From NCBI RefSeq assembly GCF_029784155.1, contig NC_073693.1, positions 315,193,536-315,257,535 of the forward strand: a stretch of 64,000 nt of DNA, given 5' to 3'. The position numbers and the translations under genes are program-made. The stretch's first letter is position 1. Each line of letters begins with the position of its first letter. The notes below the pieces were generated by a model. It did no database searches. It saw nothing but the letters and a program-made list of their open reading frames with translations, and was not told the DNA's origin. This DNA is from Uranotaenia lowii (taxonomy: Eukaryota; Arthropoda; Insecta; Diptera; Culicidae). Of this stretch, positions 1-12,373 are shown in pieces.

Positions 1-85
1 ATGCATTCAGCTTTAAACATTTTCATGTATCATCTATTTGCTAAGTTTGAGCCTAATTTCACACCACATTGACTTTTTATACATA

Positions 86-455
86 CAGTGAGCGAAATAA
101 GAATAGTACCACTATTTGTTTACTTTACAGTTTACTTCTTTTGGACGTAGCAATTGGCTTTGAGGACCAAAAATATGAAAAAAGGGCGCGAAATATCAAA
201 TTGCTTAGTTCTAGAAGAGCATTTCTTAAAACCCCCTTTTAAAAGCTTTGAAAACCTTTGGAATTCTAGAAAACTCCTTAAAATGCAGTTATCTATTCAA
301 ATAATTCGTAGAAGCATTATTATTCACTTTAACACAGAAAGTTTTTAGAAATGAACTTGTTTTTGTGTGGTACTCTTCTTATTTCACACCCTTTTCTCAT
401 ATTTTTTGTTCTCAACGCCAATTGCTACGTCCAAAAGAAATAAACTTATGCTTGA
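86..455. mobile_element. Degenerate foldback MITE with Tc1-like end
   Basis: The left end reads TA then CAGTGAGCGAAATAAG, the style of Tc1-type termini. Its inverted counterpart (GTGAAATAAGAAGAGTACC on the other strand) lies at 365-390. A second, longer pair of arms (roughly 130-205 against 382-452, sharing GGACGTAGCAATTGGC) is interleaved with the first. No transposase is present. The small open frame inside is chance. Confidence 0.55.
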
Positions 456-551
456 TTTATGCGTTAAACAATGCAAAACAAATTGTACAAGACCATTTTG
501 ATGATTTTAAATCATTCGTATTTTAACAAGCAAAACACATTTAATGTTTTG

Positions 552-1390
552 AACCAAATGAGACCTATCATATGTGAATTTTTTCGAGAAATCGAAGGAA
601 GGGTATTTGTGCCATTGCACGCATCGTCAAATTGAGTTTTGCCTGTATTAACCCTTAATTCCTCTACATTTTTCAATTAATACAGGACTTATCTTGTATG
701 ATTTTTTCCGAGAAGTCGGAGGAAGGTTGTTTGAGCCACCACACGTATCTGAAACTGAAGTTATGGCTGTTTTTATCCTCAATACCCCTACATTTTTCAA
801 ATAGTTTAGCCAAAACTCCATTTTCCGAAGCGTGCGGTAACTCAAATAGCCTTCGTTGATTCTTCGGAAAAAAATACATACGATAAGTTTCATTTGGTTT
901 AAAATTTCCTATTCCAAACATGCTTTTTCTGAAATATATTTAAAAAAAAGGCAGCCGCCGTGGCGTAAAGAATAGCAATCAAATCTTCCAAGCTAACGGT
1001 CGTGAGATCAAATCCCGGTCACGGCATACAATCTACACTTTTTGTGGATTGGTGGATTTAGCATTTGAAAGATACAAGCCATCAAATCCTCGAAAGTTGT
1101 ACGCTTAGAGTTAAGTTAAAAAGGAATACCTTCGAGGAAACATCAAGTTTCATTGAGTTCCTGAATGTGTATGTGTTCATTGAAAAATGTAGGGGAATTG
1201 AGGGTAAAACAGCCGAACTCCATTTTCCAATGCGTGCGGTGGTTTGAACCTACTTTTTCTATAATCAATTGAAAAATATAGGGGAATAGAGGGTCAAATC
1301 AGTCATAGCATAGCTCTATTTTTCGCAGCGCAAGGTAGATCAAACAGCCTTCATTTGATTCCTCGGAAAAAATCACAGAAGACAGGTCAA
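552..1390. mobile_element. MITE-like block built of inverted and tandem subrepeats
   Basis: A unit containing TTTTTTCGAGAAATCGAAGG occurs at about 577 and again at about 700 (period near 122 bp). Inverted versions lie near 810-880 and 1190-1375. The ends share GACCTRTC in inverted orientation. Short strings such as AAATATAGGGGAAT recur here and again at 2417, so the family probably extended past the neighbouring insertion. It has no coding capacity and is itself interrupted by the SINE at 951-1182. Confidence 0.45.
951..1182 (+). mobile_element. tRNA-related SINE, copy 1
   Basis: The head is tRNA-like, with an A-box-like TGGCGTAAAGA at 961-971 (last consensus G replaced) and a B box GATCAAATC at 1006-1014 that fits GWTCRANNC exactly. 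These are the internal RNA polymerase III promoter elements. The roughly 150-bp body after the head is shared with the copy at 30294-30525, including the strings TTAGCATTTG, CGCTTAGAGT and CTTCGAGGAAA. SINEs do not encode protein and borrow LINE machinery. The partner LINE cannot be identified here. Confidence 0.7.
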
Positions 1391-1438
1391 TTTTTGCTCA
1401 AAACTATCTAGTCGAAATCAGTGTTTTTTTCTGGATTA

Positions 1439-2408
1439 AAGCTTAGTTCTTTTAGAAATGGGACACTTTCATTTGCTAATAGCTCGTTAACTAGTTATTG
1501 GATATTGAAAATTTTGACAGCATTTTGTTGCCTGTAAAAAGTACTATTCGACCTATTTTTTTCAAAATTTAAAATTCACGCGTTTTTTAGATATGTACGA
1601 TGCAAGAGAAAAAGAATAAAATAATTTTGCACAGTTTCCTTGAAAATACGTCATTATCAAATTGACAGCTGACAAAACCGTTGATTATTCAAAGAATTAC
1701 TGAGTTTTTGTGGTGGATAAGTATGCAAACACTGTCAATAATGTCCACAAAGTTCAAATCAAGCATTGGAGAGAAGCACATGATCGGCAACAACGGTTAA
1801 GGATCATCAAGGAAGTCAAGTCTCATACCAGCATTTTTAATTTTCAATAAACGAAAAACTAAGGGTAGATCGCTGAAATGTCCAAAACAATTTTCTCCGA
1901 TAAGCTGAAAGTGTTGCCTAGTGATGACTCATTGAAATCCAACCTCAAACGACCATTTTTTGATAGTTCCAAAGCTCTTAAGCTGTAAAACCGATACTGA
2001 AAAAAAAACGTTCAAAAATGTGGTCAAAAATAATCAAATTTGTTCATTTCGAAACAACTGTATCCACTAAAATGCTTCCAGTTTCCAGTTTCCAGAGAAG
2101 TATTGGACCAAAAAGTATCAGAAATTGAAGAAGGAGGGTGAAGCCACCTAAAATATAGATTTTACGAAGTATAAGTTGGAGAAACTGATCAATACCATGG
2201 CTGAAAAAAGTGTGCGCCGGCCAATGGGAGATACCAAGAATAAAGTAGAAATTTCTTTAACAAAAAACGGTAAATATTTTTTTTCAAATTTTTTCATGAA
2301 AGATCATAACATTACCTTCTTTTTCTTCATAGAAAGTATTTCGTTCAAACGAATGGTTTTTTAGATACACGCATTCGTAACTGTCCCATTTCTAAAAGAA
2401 CTAAGCTT
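1439..2408. mobile_element. Tc1/mariner-type MITE with 27-bp perfect TIRs
   Basis: The terminal inverted repeats begin AAGCTTAGTTCTTTTAGA and are identical over 27 bp at both ends. A TA dinucleotide flanks each side (1437-1438 and 2409-2410), the target-site duplication of the IS630/Tc1/mariner superfamily. The 970-bp interior has no convincing transposase frame, so it is non-autonomous or a decayed internal-deletion derivative. Confidence 0.75.
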
Positions 2409-2410
2409 TA

Positions 2411-3610
2411 GTTATAAAATATAGGGGAATTATTGGTTAAAAAGGCACTATATCTCCGTTCGTAAAATTGTGCGGAGTCTTAAACTTCTGGTACGGAAGA
2501 TATTGAATTTCTACGAGGTTTGAACACTTTTCCCCTCATTGTGCTCTGGTGTTAAAATGATAGTAAGTTATAGATTTTTTTCTTCTGCTGATGGTGAAAA
2601 ATTTTCGAAATCAATCGGAACTACATCCAAAAAAGATTATGGAGTATATTGGAGGGCAAACTGCAGGAAATTGAAAATGTCTTCTAAAGCGCCCTGGATT
2701 CTTTTTCTTCTAACTATAAAATGGAAAAGGAGAAACTTTTTTCTATTTTTTTCAACAGCGACATAAAAAGACACGAACTCACCATGTTCTTGAGTAAGAT
2801 ATAAGGTATTCACTGCAAGACTTCTCGATTATCCTGAACCAGTAGGTCAGGATTCTCCGGGATATAGATGACATACTTTTCACGTTGTCATAATTTCTTA
2901 TCTGTTTTCGGGGTCCGGTATTGCAGCAATTTTCAAAATAAAAAAAACTTGGGAGTGTCAAAATTTTTTTGCATTGAACAAAAAAACACTCCCGTCACTT
3001 TCGAGAACAGCCTACTAAGTCTCTTCTTAAATTCCAGAGATTTGAAAAAAAAAAATGGTTTACTGTAAGTAAGGAAAATGGCGCCAATAGTGCACAAAAT
3101 TTGGTTTTTTTCTGCTTGTATGGGAGCTGTCTCTAAAACCGTTTGATGAATTTATTAGCCTGTTATTATTCCCAATTATCATCAAACTTTCCGTCAAAAC
3201 TTGACGAAGTATTCTTAATGAAACTGAGAAATTAAGATAAAACAATACCAGAAACCGTTTTAATTTTTATGCTGAGTATTGAATTTTCAGCCGGTCACTT
3301 CAACAAAAAATTCAAGCCATTTTAACCTTCTTCAAAGCTTAGAAAATAGTCAACTATTGTTGAATATTTTCTTGGCTGTAATGCAAACATATGCAATTGA
3401 TAAAAATAATGCGAACATTTAATCCAAAAATATTATGTTCCACTTACCTTAACAATTTGCTTCAGAATAACTTTTTGTGTGAAATCATGAGAAACGATAA
3501 TATTTTAATCAGTTCCAATGTCATAAGAATTACACGGAAATTGGCATTACCAAATAAAAAACACTTATCCAATGAAAAAAATTGTCTGCATAATTTGTGA
3601 TCAATGATAG
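2411..3610. other. No recognisable gene
   Basis: AT-rich sequence with only short chance frames. A small fragment of the MITE family seen at 552-1390 lies at about 2413-2445 (AAATATAGGGGAAT). Nothing else is recognisable. Confidence 0.5.
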
Positions 3611-4462
3611 TCCCCCTTATTCTGCGCCGCGCGTGAGGTGACGATAGTCGAGTCGAGTCGGAGTTACGTGAGTCTTGTCACCTTATTCTCGAAGCCGATG
3701 TGACAGAGCATACGATTTATGCCTCACGGTGACTACTAGATTAGGATAAGAACTCAAAAAGTTCATTCTTAACCTTCCCATGCCGTTCGGGTCAATATGA
3801 CCCGAAGCGCACTTTTAAAATATCTTTATCATCATTCCAATATACTGAAGAACTTGGAATTTTGACAGACCAAGTATGTTCTATGAAAATAATGATGAAA
3901 TTAACGTCAAAAAATTGAAATTTGAGTTTTGAAAATCGGTTCATTGGGAAATGAAATACAGCTAAACAAAGCAAAAATTGGATATCGTTTTTTTAAAGAA
4001 AGATTTTTTTCTACCGGAAGATCTGAGATAGCGGTCAAAACTTTCATTGGACCCCAACATATCTATACACTGTCGGATAGATGGATTCTTGACGATTTCA
4101 AACATCAATGAAACACTTAAATACAGAAAAGCTGTCAAAAGCTTTGAGCATTTTAAAAATAAAATTGATTTTTCGGACTTTTTACTTTCTGAACCAGTTT
4201 CTGATAACTTGGTAATACATATCGACTTTATTTTAAAATTTTGAGTAATAAGAACAAATTACCTACACAATGAATATAATATCATCAAAATCGGTTAACA
4301 TTTACAGCCAGGAGAACGAAATCAAACTACAACTCAAATTTCCCCGAAACGGATATTTTGCGAACAGCATGGGAAGGTTAAAGACGTTTCTCACCTACAG
4401 CGACTACTGGAATCGGGTGACTCGACTATCGTCACGTCACGCGCGGCGCAGAATAAGGGGGA
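3611..4462. mobile_element. Outer MITE with GC-rich TIRs, split by a piggyBac-like insert
   Basis: The terminal inverted repeats share TCCCCCTTATTCTGCGCCG and continue through GTGACGATAGTCGAGTC for about 45 bp with one or two mismatches (3611-3656 against 4417-4462). Removing the inner element leaves roughly 250 bp. No clear target-site duplication is visible, so the superfamily is unassigned. Confidence 0.65.
3773..4377. mobile_element. piggyBac-like MITE nested in the outer MITE
   Basis: Both sides carry TTAA (3769-3772 and 4378-4381), the diagnostic piggyBac target site. The ends read CCTTCCCATGCCGTTCG and, inverted, CCTTCCCATGCTGTTCG, so the TIRs match at all but one of 17 positions. The 605-bp interior has no transposase, so mobilisation would need a piggyBac transposase supplied elsewhere. 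Confidence 0.7.
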
Positions 4463-4663
4463 GTGTCCAAGGGATCTCGTTTAGTCATTAATCTGATTCA
4501 CACACAAATGAGATCGAACCACCTATCGTATTAGAAATGCCATATCAACATATAAATTTCACACTATTGAATCAATAAGCATATCAGACAAATATATGAT
4601 TGGAAGTACCTGTGATGCTATAGGAAATAAATTAATAAATTATTTACATCTTAGATTAACACA

Positions 4664-6038
4664 TCTATATATATAAAAAGCAATTATCTGTATGTTTGTT
4701 TGTTTGTTTGTTTGTTTGTTTGTCCTCTATAGACTCAGCCGTCTTAAGAGCTAGAGATCTGAAATTTGGCATGGATGCTCATTAGGACCAGGAATGATGA
4801 AAAATGCTTTTAGATTTTTGGACGACCCCTTCTGAAGGGGGTCGTCCATACAAGACAAATATTGTTTTCACGTTATTGACGTTATTTTCCGTCGGATTGT
4901 GATGAAAATTTGCACATGAGTGTTTTGAGCGACGAGCAATCGATTACAGTTATCAAATTTAGGGTCAGGGGTCGGCCAAAGGGGTCGTCCATATCAACTG
5001 AATAATGTTTTTGCGATATTGGCGTTATTATACACCGGATTGTGATGAAAATTTGCACATGAGTGTTTTGAAAGACGAGCAATCGATTTCAAGTTTCGAA
5101 TTGCGGATCAGAAGTCGGCTGAAGGAGTCGTCCATACCCAACTTTGATATTTTTGCGATATTGACGTTATTCTACATTGGATTGAGATGAAAATTTCCGC
5201 TTAGGAGTTTGAGGGACGCTCTTTTGCTTTCAGGTTTCAAATCTTGACTCAGGGGTCGGCAAAAGGGGTTATTATCTGTTCACTGTTTTTACGATATTCT
5301 CTTGATTGAGCATATTGTAAGCATAATTGTAATGAAAATTGGCACATGGGAGTTCAACAGAAAAGATATCTGATTTCAGGTGTCAAGTTTTGAATCGTGG
5401 CCAAAAAAAGGCCGTCCATGTTAGTTGTTTTCGCGATATTGTCGTGATCATGCATCGGATTGATATGAAAATGTTCGGATGATGGTTATAAACTATGAGC
5501 AATTGACTCCAGGTAGCATGTTCCGTGTCAAGGGTCGGCGAAAGGGGCGTCTATATTCACTGATCACTGTTTTCAAGTTGCTGACGTTATTTTACCTATA
5601 ATTTGAAAAGAAAAAATGGAGTTTTGAGGAACGTAAAATTAGTTTCAAATATCGAATTTCGGGCCATGGGACAGAAAAAGAGGGTTTCATTGAAAGTTCA
5701 GTGTGTTGTGCAATAATTTTGTTGGAGGCAGTTAATTGATACCAATTTAAGTGTGAAGGTCAAGCAAAAGAGTCGTGCACACAAACAAATAGTACATGTT
5801 TCTGCCATAATGTCTAGATTTTGCAACCGATCAAGAAGAAAACACTCTCACATAAATTTTAATAAAAAGCTAATCAACCGTTTAATTTGAATTTCAAGTA
5901 ATGGTAATAGTAGCGACATTAAACACTGTTGAATTTTTTCCCCAAAATTGTCGAAAGAATGTTTCGAATTAATTTTCTAAACTCATTTTGACGTACCAAT
6001 GATTTAAAGCGAAACGAAGTTCGTACGGGATCAGCTAG
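4664..6038 (+). mobile_element. Non-autonomous Helitron-like element, copy 1
   Basis: It begins A|TCTATATATATAAAAAGC and ends GATCAGCTAG|T. This gives the 5' TC, the 3' CTRR and the A/T insertion context of Helitrons. A GTTTG-type simple repeat follows the head (about 4692-4722). The body is a series of diverged tandem units: the string gatgaaaat recurs at about 4901, 5044, 5186, 5331 and 5464, a period near 142 bp. No Rep/helicase is encoded. An inverted copy with identical termini lies at 18404-19876. Confidence 0.7.
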
Positions 6039-6142
6039 TTACTTCATAAATTAATAAGAGGAGCTACCTCTTCAAGAATTTGGAAAGCACAATCGTTGAT
6101 GAAAATGCTTTAAATCCGTGCATCTAAAGTAAAAAATCATAT

Positions 6143-7878
6143 TCTCTAATATATAAAGATGAGTTAGTCTATATATGTTTGTATATATATATATGCACCT
6201 TATAGAAATCCACACCGCTTAACCGATCAGCTTGAAATTTGGTACAGTGATTTAATCGGACATGAGAAAGGTCGAGGTAATAGTTTTGGGCCCCTCCCGC
6301 CGGAAAAATAGGACCCTCCCATACAACTTACGTTTTTATTCCCACAAACTAAAAGTCATGGCACCCATTTTGTCGTTTCTTTTGGCGGGATTGTTTTCAC
6401 CATCACCATGGGTCAGGCATTAGAAACGACCATCCAAAGTTCACGTGTACTGGAAAGCAAAACAAAGCTTGCTGAGCATGAAAAATTTGAATGGAGAAAT
6501 TTTGGCGGGTGTTTTTTCCTTCTACTGTTCAAAGCACGTGGTACCGGTGCGAGGCATTTGATTGCAATAATGAGCCTTCATTTAGGATAAAAAAAAACTA
6601 CTCGCCTGTTAGAAATAGATTAAGAAGAACAGTGGTTGAGAGTCTACTAGAATATGCAGTGTGTAAAGTATGGATACATTAATTCATGTTTATTATGAGT
6701 TCAAGGCTGCGATCTCAACACTTTGATTGCCGTGTAGGAATTTAATTTACAATAGGAATTGGACAATTAAGCGTTAATTTTATGCAAAAAAATTAAAACC
6801 AAATCCAACGCACGAAACTTTTAGTAATTTGATCTGAAGTTTTTAGTTTCGTACAATTCAATTTCATTCCAAATTTTTAAATTTTAAGTTATTATGTATC
6901 ATCGATGCGTTCAATTCTCCCACCCAATTAAAAGAAAACTTAAAAAGCACATTGAAAACATGCAGAGGTTTCAGCGGAAATCTATTTAGAAATTTCTAAA
7001 TACAAAATAAAACTTAAATGGGTATTCCATTCTACGGGGAGATCTTGAAAAGAGGTCGTTAACATTTGTTTACAAGCTTAATACATGGGATTTTCACTAG
7101 ATAACCCATGGAAAAGATAAAAAAAATGTTATCATTTGATAAAAAATGGTAATTCAATTCAAGCTTCCTAAAAAATGGTAGAATAAGGTTGCCAGAATTG
7201 CCGTATCGGGACCGGACAAATCCAGCCAATTTTATCAAAAAATTTGGCCAGCATTTGATTTCAAAATGTTCAAACCAATATCCTGGCAATATCCGGGAAA
7301 ACTTGATCAAAACCGTGAAATTATTCAGTAAAAATAACGAAAAATATACTTGCAATATTTTTTTTCAACAAACCACATCATTTTTGATCGTAAAAATGAA
7401 AAATTATAATTACTATAAAATCTCAGTATATGTTACGTTTTAAAAATTATGTGAATTAATTCCGGGCAAAATCCGGGCTTTTTGCAACAAAATTCGGGAA
7501 ACCGGGCCAAACCGGACTTACCTCAAATTTTGATTCAAATGTTCTAGCAAATCCGGATAAATCCGGGCAACCCAGCAACCTTAGATGGAAATGTTTTTCG
7601 TGATAGAATGGATAAGCATTCAAGGGAAATTATTTCAAATTTCTATTAGCAAACCTAAAAACTATTAGTTATTCAATAATATGAAAACGATAAACTTTGC
7701 TAATAATCCCAATTAAAACTTTAAGAAGACTAACAAAACTTACAAAGCTCACATGGCCAAACATGGTCCAATTTGTTATAATGAAGTACAAAAAGCTTTC
7801 AAAATTTCAAAAAGGCAAACGATTCATTTCGATTTATATTTTATGTGAACCCGAGCAAGGCCGGGTAGAATCGGCTAG
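6143..7878 (+). mobile_element. Second Helitron-like element
   Basis: The 3' end is well formed: a hairpin ACCCG-AGCAAGGC-CGGGT (7849-7866), eight spacer bases, then CTAG followed by T. The 5' end is TCTCTAATATATAAAG near 6143, similar to other Helitron heads, though the preceding base is not the expected A. It differs in sequence from the element at 4664. A foldback insertion occupies 7185-7582. The open frames inside do not resemble Rep or helicase. Confidence 0.55.
7185..7582. mobile_element. MITE nested in the second Helitron
   Basis: The ends are inverted copies of AAGGTTGCC/GGGTTGC (AAGGTTGCCAGAATTGCC on the left, GGGCAACCCAGCAACCTT on the right). AATCCGGGCAAA-like strings lie just inside the right end. 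A degenerate relative lies at about 25630-26012. No coding capacity. Confidence 0.5.
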
Positions 7879-8982
7879 TTCTCATATAAAGGTCGGACTC
7901 GATTCTACATTCCCTCCAATATTTTTTTTATCGGAACGGGTAATCCAATCCGACGGATAATCGAGTCAGAAAATTTTACCCACGAAAACTTTTTGTTCAC
8001 TTTTTCTAGAAATGGATGGAAATTGATATAAAATGCTTCTTAAAAGTACAGCTACAGTACCGTTCATAATTCGTTAGAAAAAGGATGCACGCACGCTAAA
8101 ACTCCAATGTTGAACTTTCATAAAATATTACTCTGAATATTTTTATCGTTCATATTGTCTTCAAATGATGGATCATCTAACGAACAATTATCTAACAAAA
8201 TTTGACATCTCTATTTGGGACTTGAGATACAGCAATTATACGGAAATCGGACTTTTAGCATTCGAACTCATTTATCTTAGAAATCACGCAACGCCCATTG
8301 TTGAGATTTTTATAATGAGAACTCAAACGTAAAACAATCATGTGTTGAGTTTATGAAAAATTGTATCGGTTGGGTCAAAAATAATTCTCGGTACAATATA
8401 TCAGCCTTGGGCTGAAAATGCGATTTCTTAAGGATTTTGGACGATTGTTTGCAAATGAAAATAACATTTTTAAGTCAATCAATTTTGATAATTTTGTTTC
8501 TCAAAATCATGAGATACAAAACATGAATAAATCATTTAATTTAATAGATGGAGTTAATTAAAAATTATACTGTAAATTTCCATTTAGAGAAACAGATTTT
8601 GACGTAATTTCGTTCAACAAGAAGACGTTTAGACGTTCATGTGATGAATGATGAAGAAATTGTGAGTGTTTTGAATCTCAATATTGATGTTTCACTCTAT
8701 GATTGCGATGATACAAAAAAAAGCGATTTCCTCGTCAAATGTGGATCCAATAATCGATATGATATAGAAAGCTCGGACTAAGCAAAACCGTTTACCTAAT
8801 AGACAAAATCCAAGTTGTGAAAGTTTCGTGGAAAATCTTGAGCTTTAAGCGTAAATTTGATATTCTGTTGAAAACTTTTTGTTCTTTAGTTGTAAAAACA
8901 TTCACTTTAATGCGAGAGTTAATTTATTTTAAATCTTAGTATAATCACGAAAAAAAATCTGAACGGAAATCAAAGCACCGGC
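7879..8982. other. No recognisable gene
   Basis: AT-rich, with no long frame, no terminal repeats and no obvious tandem structure. Confidence 0.5.
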
Positions 8983-9563
8983 AAGGTTGCCGAAATCACA
9001 AAAAAATCAAAAGTTTCACAGAATTTTGCGCCAATTTTCATCACAGAATCTGTTTTAAGGAACACAGAATTTAAGAAATTTTCAAAGATTTCACAGAATT
9101 TAAAAATTTTGGACGTTTTTTTTAATGGAAATTTTTATTTCAATATAAATTTTAATTTTTTTTTTCGATTTAAGTCGTTTTACCATCTTTATGGCATTCG
9201 CGACTATCAACGTTGCAGTTGGCGGATCGTTATTGAAAAACTTATCCGGTACAACTGTGTTCGATGTTTACTCTTGGGATCGAACTCGTGGATATCGGCT
9301 CAGGAGACAACAGACTTGCTAACTGAGCTATATCACAAGCCCAAATTTCAGATTATTATTTTTGAATTGAAAAAACATAATAATATTGTTAATATTTATT
9401 GATTTTTTTTTAAGTAGGGTATAAAAAGACGAAATTGAACGTGAATTCAGAATGAAATTAATGAAGAAATCATCACAGAAAACCATCACAGAATTTTTGG
9501 GTAAAATCACAGAAAGTCAAAATTTTTATATCGTCAAAACACAGAATTTCGTTCGGCACCCTG
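8983..9563 (+). mobile_element. cacagaat-rich interspersed repeat
   Basis: It starts GCAAGGTTGCCGAAATCACA and ends near CGGCACCCTGGG, a weak inverted match. The string cacagaat recurs throughout. Its left half is repeated, inverted, at about 34620-34950, which establishes it as a dispersed family. A GC-richer patch at 9190-9340 seems foreign to the rest. No protein is recognised. Confidence 0.45.
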
Positions 9564-10405
9564 GGCACCAAATAATAAAAACTTCATAAAAACGAGTCCG
9601 CCCTGTAACACAAATTTCCTTCTGAGTCTATAGAAGCAGTTTTTTTTTACTTTTAGCATGGATAAAAGTTATTTTTAGATGAATGGCAGTGAATTCGTGC
9701 ACCCAAGGTATCTTACTTAATTTATAGAAAAATATGCTTTCAAACCTACAAAACCTGATAGAATTCATGAGAAAATGTGGGAAAATTTCAGAGCAATTCT
9801 ACAACGACAAAATTGAGGTCAAACCTTGCACTCATAGTTAGTACTTATATTCATTTCATATAATTTTCCTAGAAAAGAAAAGGTGCTTGAATATTTTTGA
9901 AGTTTTTTTAAATCATTAAGTTTATTGCATACATATAAACTTCAACTATGCGAAAATGAGGTGATTCCGTACACCAATCAATGATGTAAAAATATTTCCA
10001 TTTTAAACTTAAAAGATCTTCAATACATTATTCAAAAAGCTATCAGAAGAAAAAATTGAAAATATTTTATCAGGAAGAAATCCCCTTTACCAATCATTTT
10101 AACTGGTCACGGTCCCAGTCCTAGAGCTAGGTCCCATGCCAAATTTGGGCCAGATCGGACATTGGGAAGGGGTCACTCAACGAGCCTGAAGTTCGTATGG
10201 TATTTTGAGACATTTTGTTCGGAAGGAACACAATAACTAGCGATTTGAGTTATAATCTTGAGAATGGCCAGAAAATCAAAAATTGTTGAAATCGGTCAAT
10301 ATTAGACGAAATGGCATGCATTTCAAATAGAGTTTCCGGTCGGAACGTTAGAAAATTTTCAACAGTGATGAACTTATTTATCACAATAAATATCCTTATA
10401 TTAAA
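9564..10405. other. No recognisable gene
   Basis: Intergenic-type sequence. A GC-richer patch at 10105-10200 contains GCCAAATTTGGGCCAGATC, reminiscent of repeat interiors elsewhere in the window, but no boundaries can be drawn. Confidence 0.45.
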
Positions 10406-11308
10406 CGCGGCACCTTCCAAATTGGTGCCATTCGGTGAAAAACCACTTTCTGAAAGTTTCGGTTCAATTGTTTGAAGCAAAAGCGGGCGCAATCGACTTT
10501 AAATTTGACTGAAGATTCTCGACAAAATGTAATGGAAAATCAATATGCTTTCTAAATTTGCCTTCACAGTGTTTAATTGCTCAGAGTTGCCGAATTTATA
10601 GTTCAAACAACAAAGAACAAGTTTGTAAAAGATTATTGCGCAAAGAGTTTACTGTGGTGAGATATTTGCAATTGAATGTGTGAATTTTTTTCGCAATTCG
10701 TTAATATTCGGAGTTTGGTGCAGGAGTCACTGAACCAGTTAAAAAAAATTTAAAAAAAAAGCAAATTTATAAACTGACCCATGATTCTCATGTAAAATCA
10801 GGCACTGAATTCGGCTACTTGCTACGTGCTACAAACATTATATTTTGAGCACAACTCAGACCCTGTTCTACATTTTTTGCTATATTTAACTTTGAATTGA
10901 GTGACTGATTTTTCATTAAAAAAAACATGAGTAAGTTAATAAATTAACCTATTTTTTTTATTTTGTAAACTAGTGTAATAACCCCTACACCAAACTCGAA
11001 ATATCATTGAAATGCGAAAAAAACACATTCAATTGCAAATATCTTACCACAGTAAACTCGTATAACGCAACAGTCTTTTACAAATTTGTTGCTTATTGTT
11101 TGAACTATAAATTCTACAATTCTGAGTTTTTTATCATACTGAAAGCATGTTTTAAATTATACAGAGTGAAATAATGTTGAATTTTCATACATTTTGTCGA
11201 GAAGCTCCATACAAATTTAAAGTCGATTGCGCTAGCTCGTGCTTACTGAGCAGAAACTTTTAGGAAGTCATTTTTTCACCTAATAGCATCAATCTGGGCG
11301 GTGCCGCG
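10406..11308. mobile_element. Long-armed foldback element
   Basis: The ends are inverted copies beginning CGCGGCACC. The arms stay recognisably complementary for about 300 bp each (for example GAGTTTACTGTGGTGAGATA on the left against the complement of ATCTTACCACAGTAAACTC on the right) around a spacer of about 250 bp. There is no coding region. The long arms would form a stable hairpin if transcribed. Confidence 0.65.
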
Positions 11309-12373
11309 TGGAAATGCTTGTCAATTTTAAAACATTTTTTATCTTAGCTCTTATCGAAATGCGGTCTCCAGCTGAAATATTTTTCATAATTGAAGCATTA
11401 AAAACTTAATTAAAAAGAAATCGGTCGAGAGGACAAAAGCTATAGATGATAAATTGGTTTTTCGAGCTCCTCCCGAAAAACTTATCATGGTCATGAACCT
11501 ATCAATTTCTTACTCAAGCGTGGAAGATTTTTGTTGTATTTCAAATCAGTTCCAAACGGTATTATTCATGAGTAGATAACATCCCTCAAGTCATTATACG
11601 TCAAGAAAAAAAGTCAAAACAATTTCAGTTAAGCTTTATGAATGCCATTTTAAATCCATCGCTAAAATATAGAAGAATGGATACAACTATCCTTCCCCTT
11701 CGCAAACAAACAAGTGGAAATCATTCCTCCCGCTCCATGATTGTTTTGATTTTTTTCATTTCTTTCTCACTTTCGAATCATCTCCCTTCCAAAGCAAATA
11801 TCCGCAACAAAAGGGAGATGATTTCAGAACGAGGGATATAAAAGCATCAGATTAATCGGATTTGTTCCGTTCCGTTTGAAAGTTTAAGGGGCCACCCCTC
11901 AATCTAGGACGATTGTTGCGCGCTGGTTGAAAAACTGTGCCTTGTAAGTTTCAATGGATTTGAATGGTAATGCTTATATCGATTTTACTCAGGAATCTTC
12001 GACTTCAATGTTATCAAATACTTCGATTTCATTCATATTCAAAACTTAATCACAACACTTTATCACCAACTTAGAGCAAATCGTACAATCTTATGTCGAG
12101 ATTCCCTACAGAATCTTCCCGATTTTCACCTAGCTTTTCAATATATTTTGGAGGGGTGGCAATCAGAATACTCGGCATTCGTTCCGAGCGTTAAATTTTA
12201 TCATCGGAAAATAAGCCAATAGAAACTACAGCATTCCGATTTGATTCGTCTATTTTCACCTCTTTTCCTGCACATCTCGGGGGACATCTGACGCAAGAAG
12301 GGGTTGCTCACTTAATGGGTGTTTTTCAAACCTTTTTTTAAGTAAATTTTATAAAGGGAACTTACTTACTTAC
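11309..12373. other. No recognisable gene
   Basis: AT-rich sequence without supported frames. The last bases (12361-12380) are TTAC repeats forming the 3' tail of the adjacent minus-strand retrotransposon. Confidence 0.5.
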
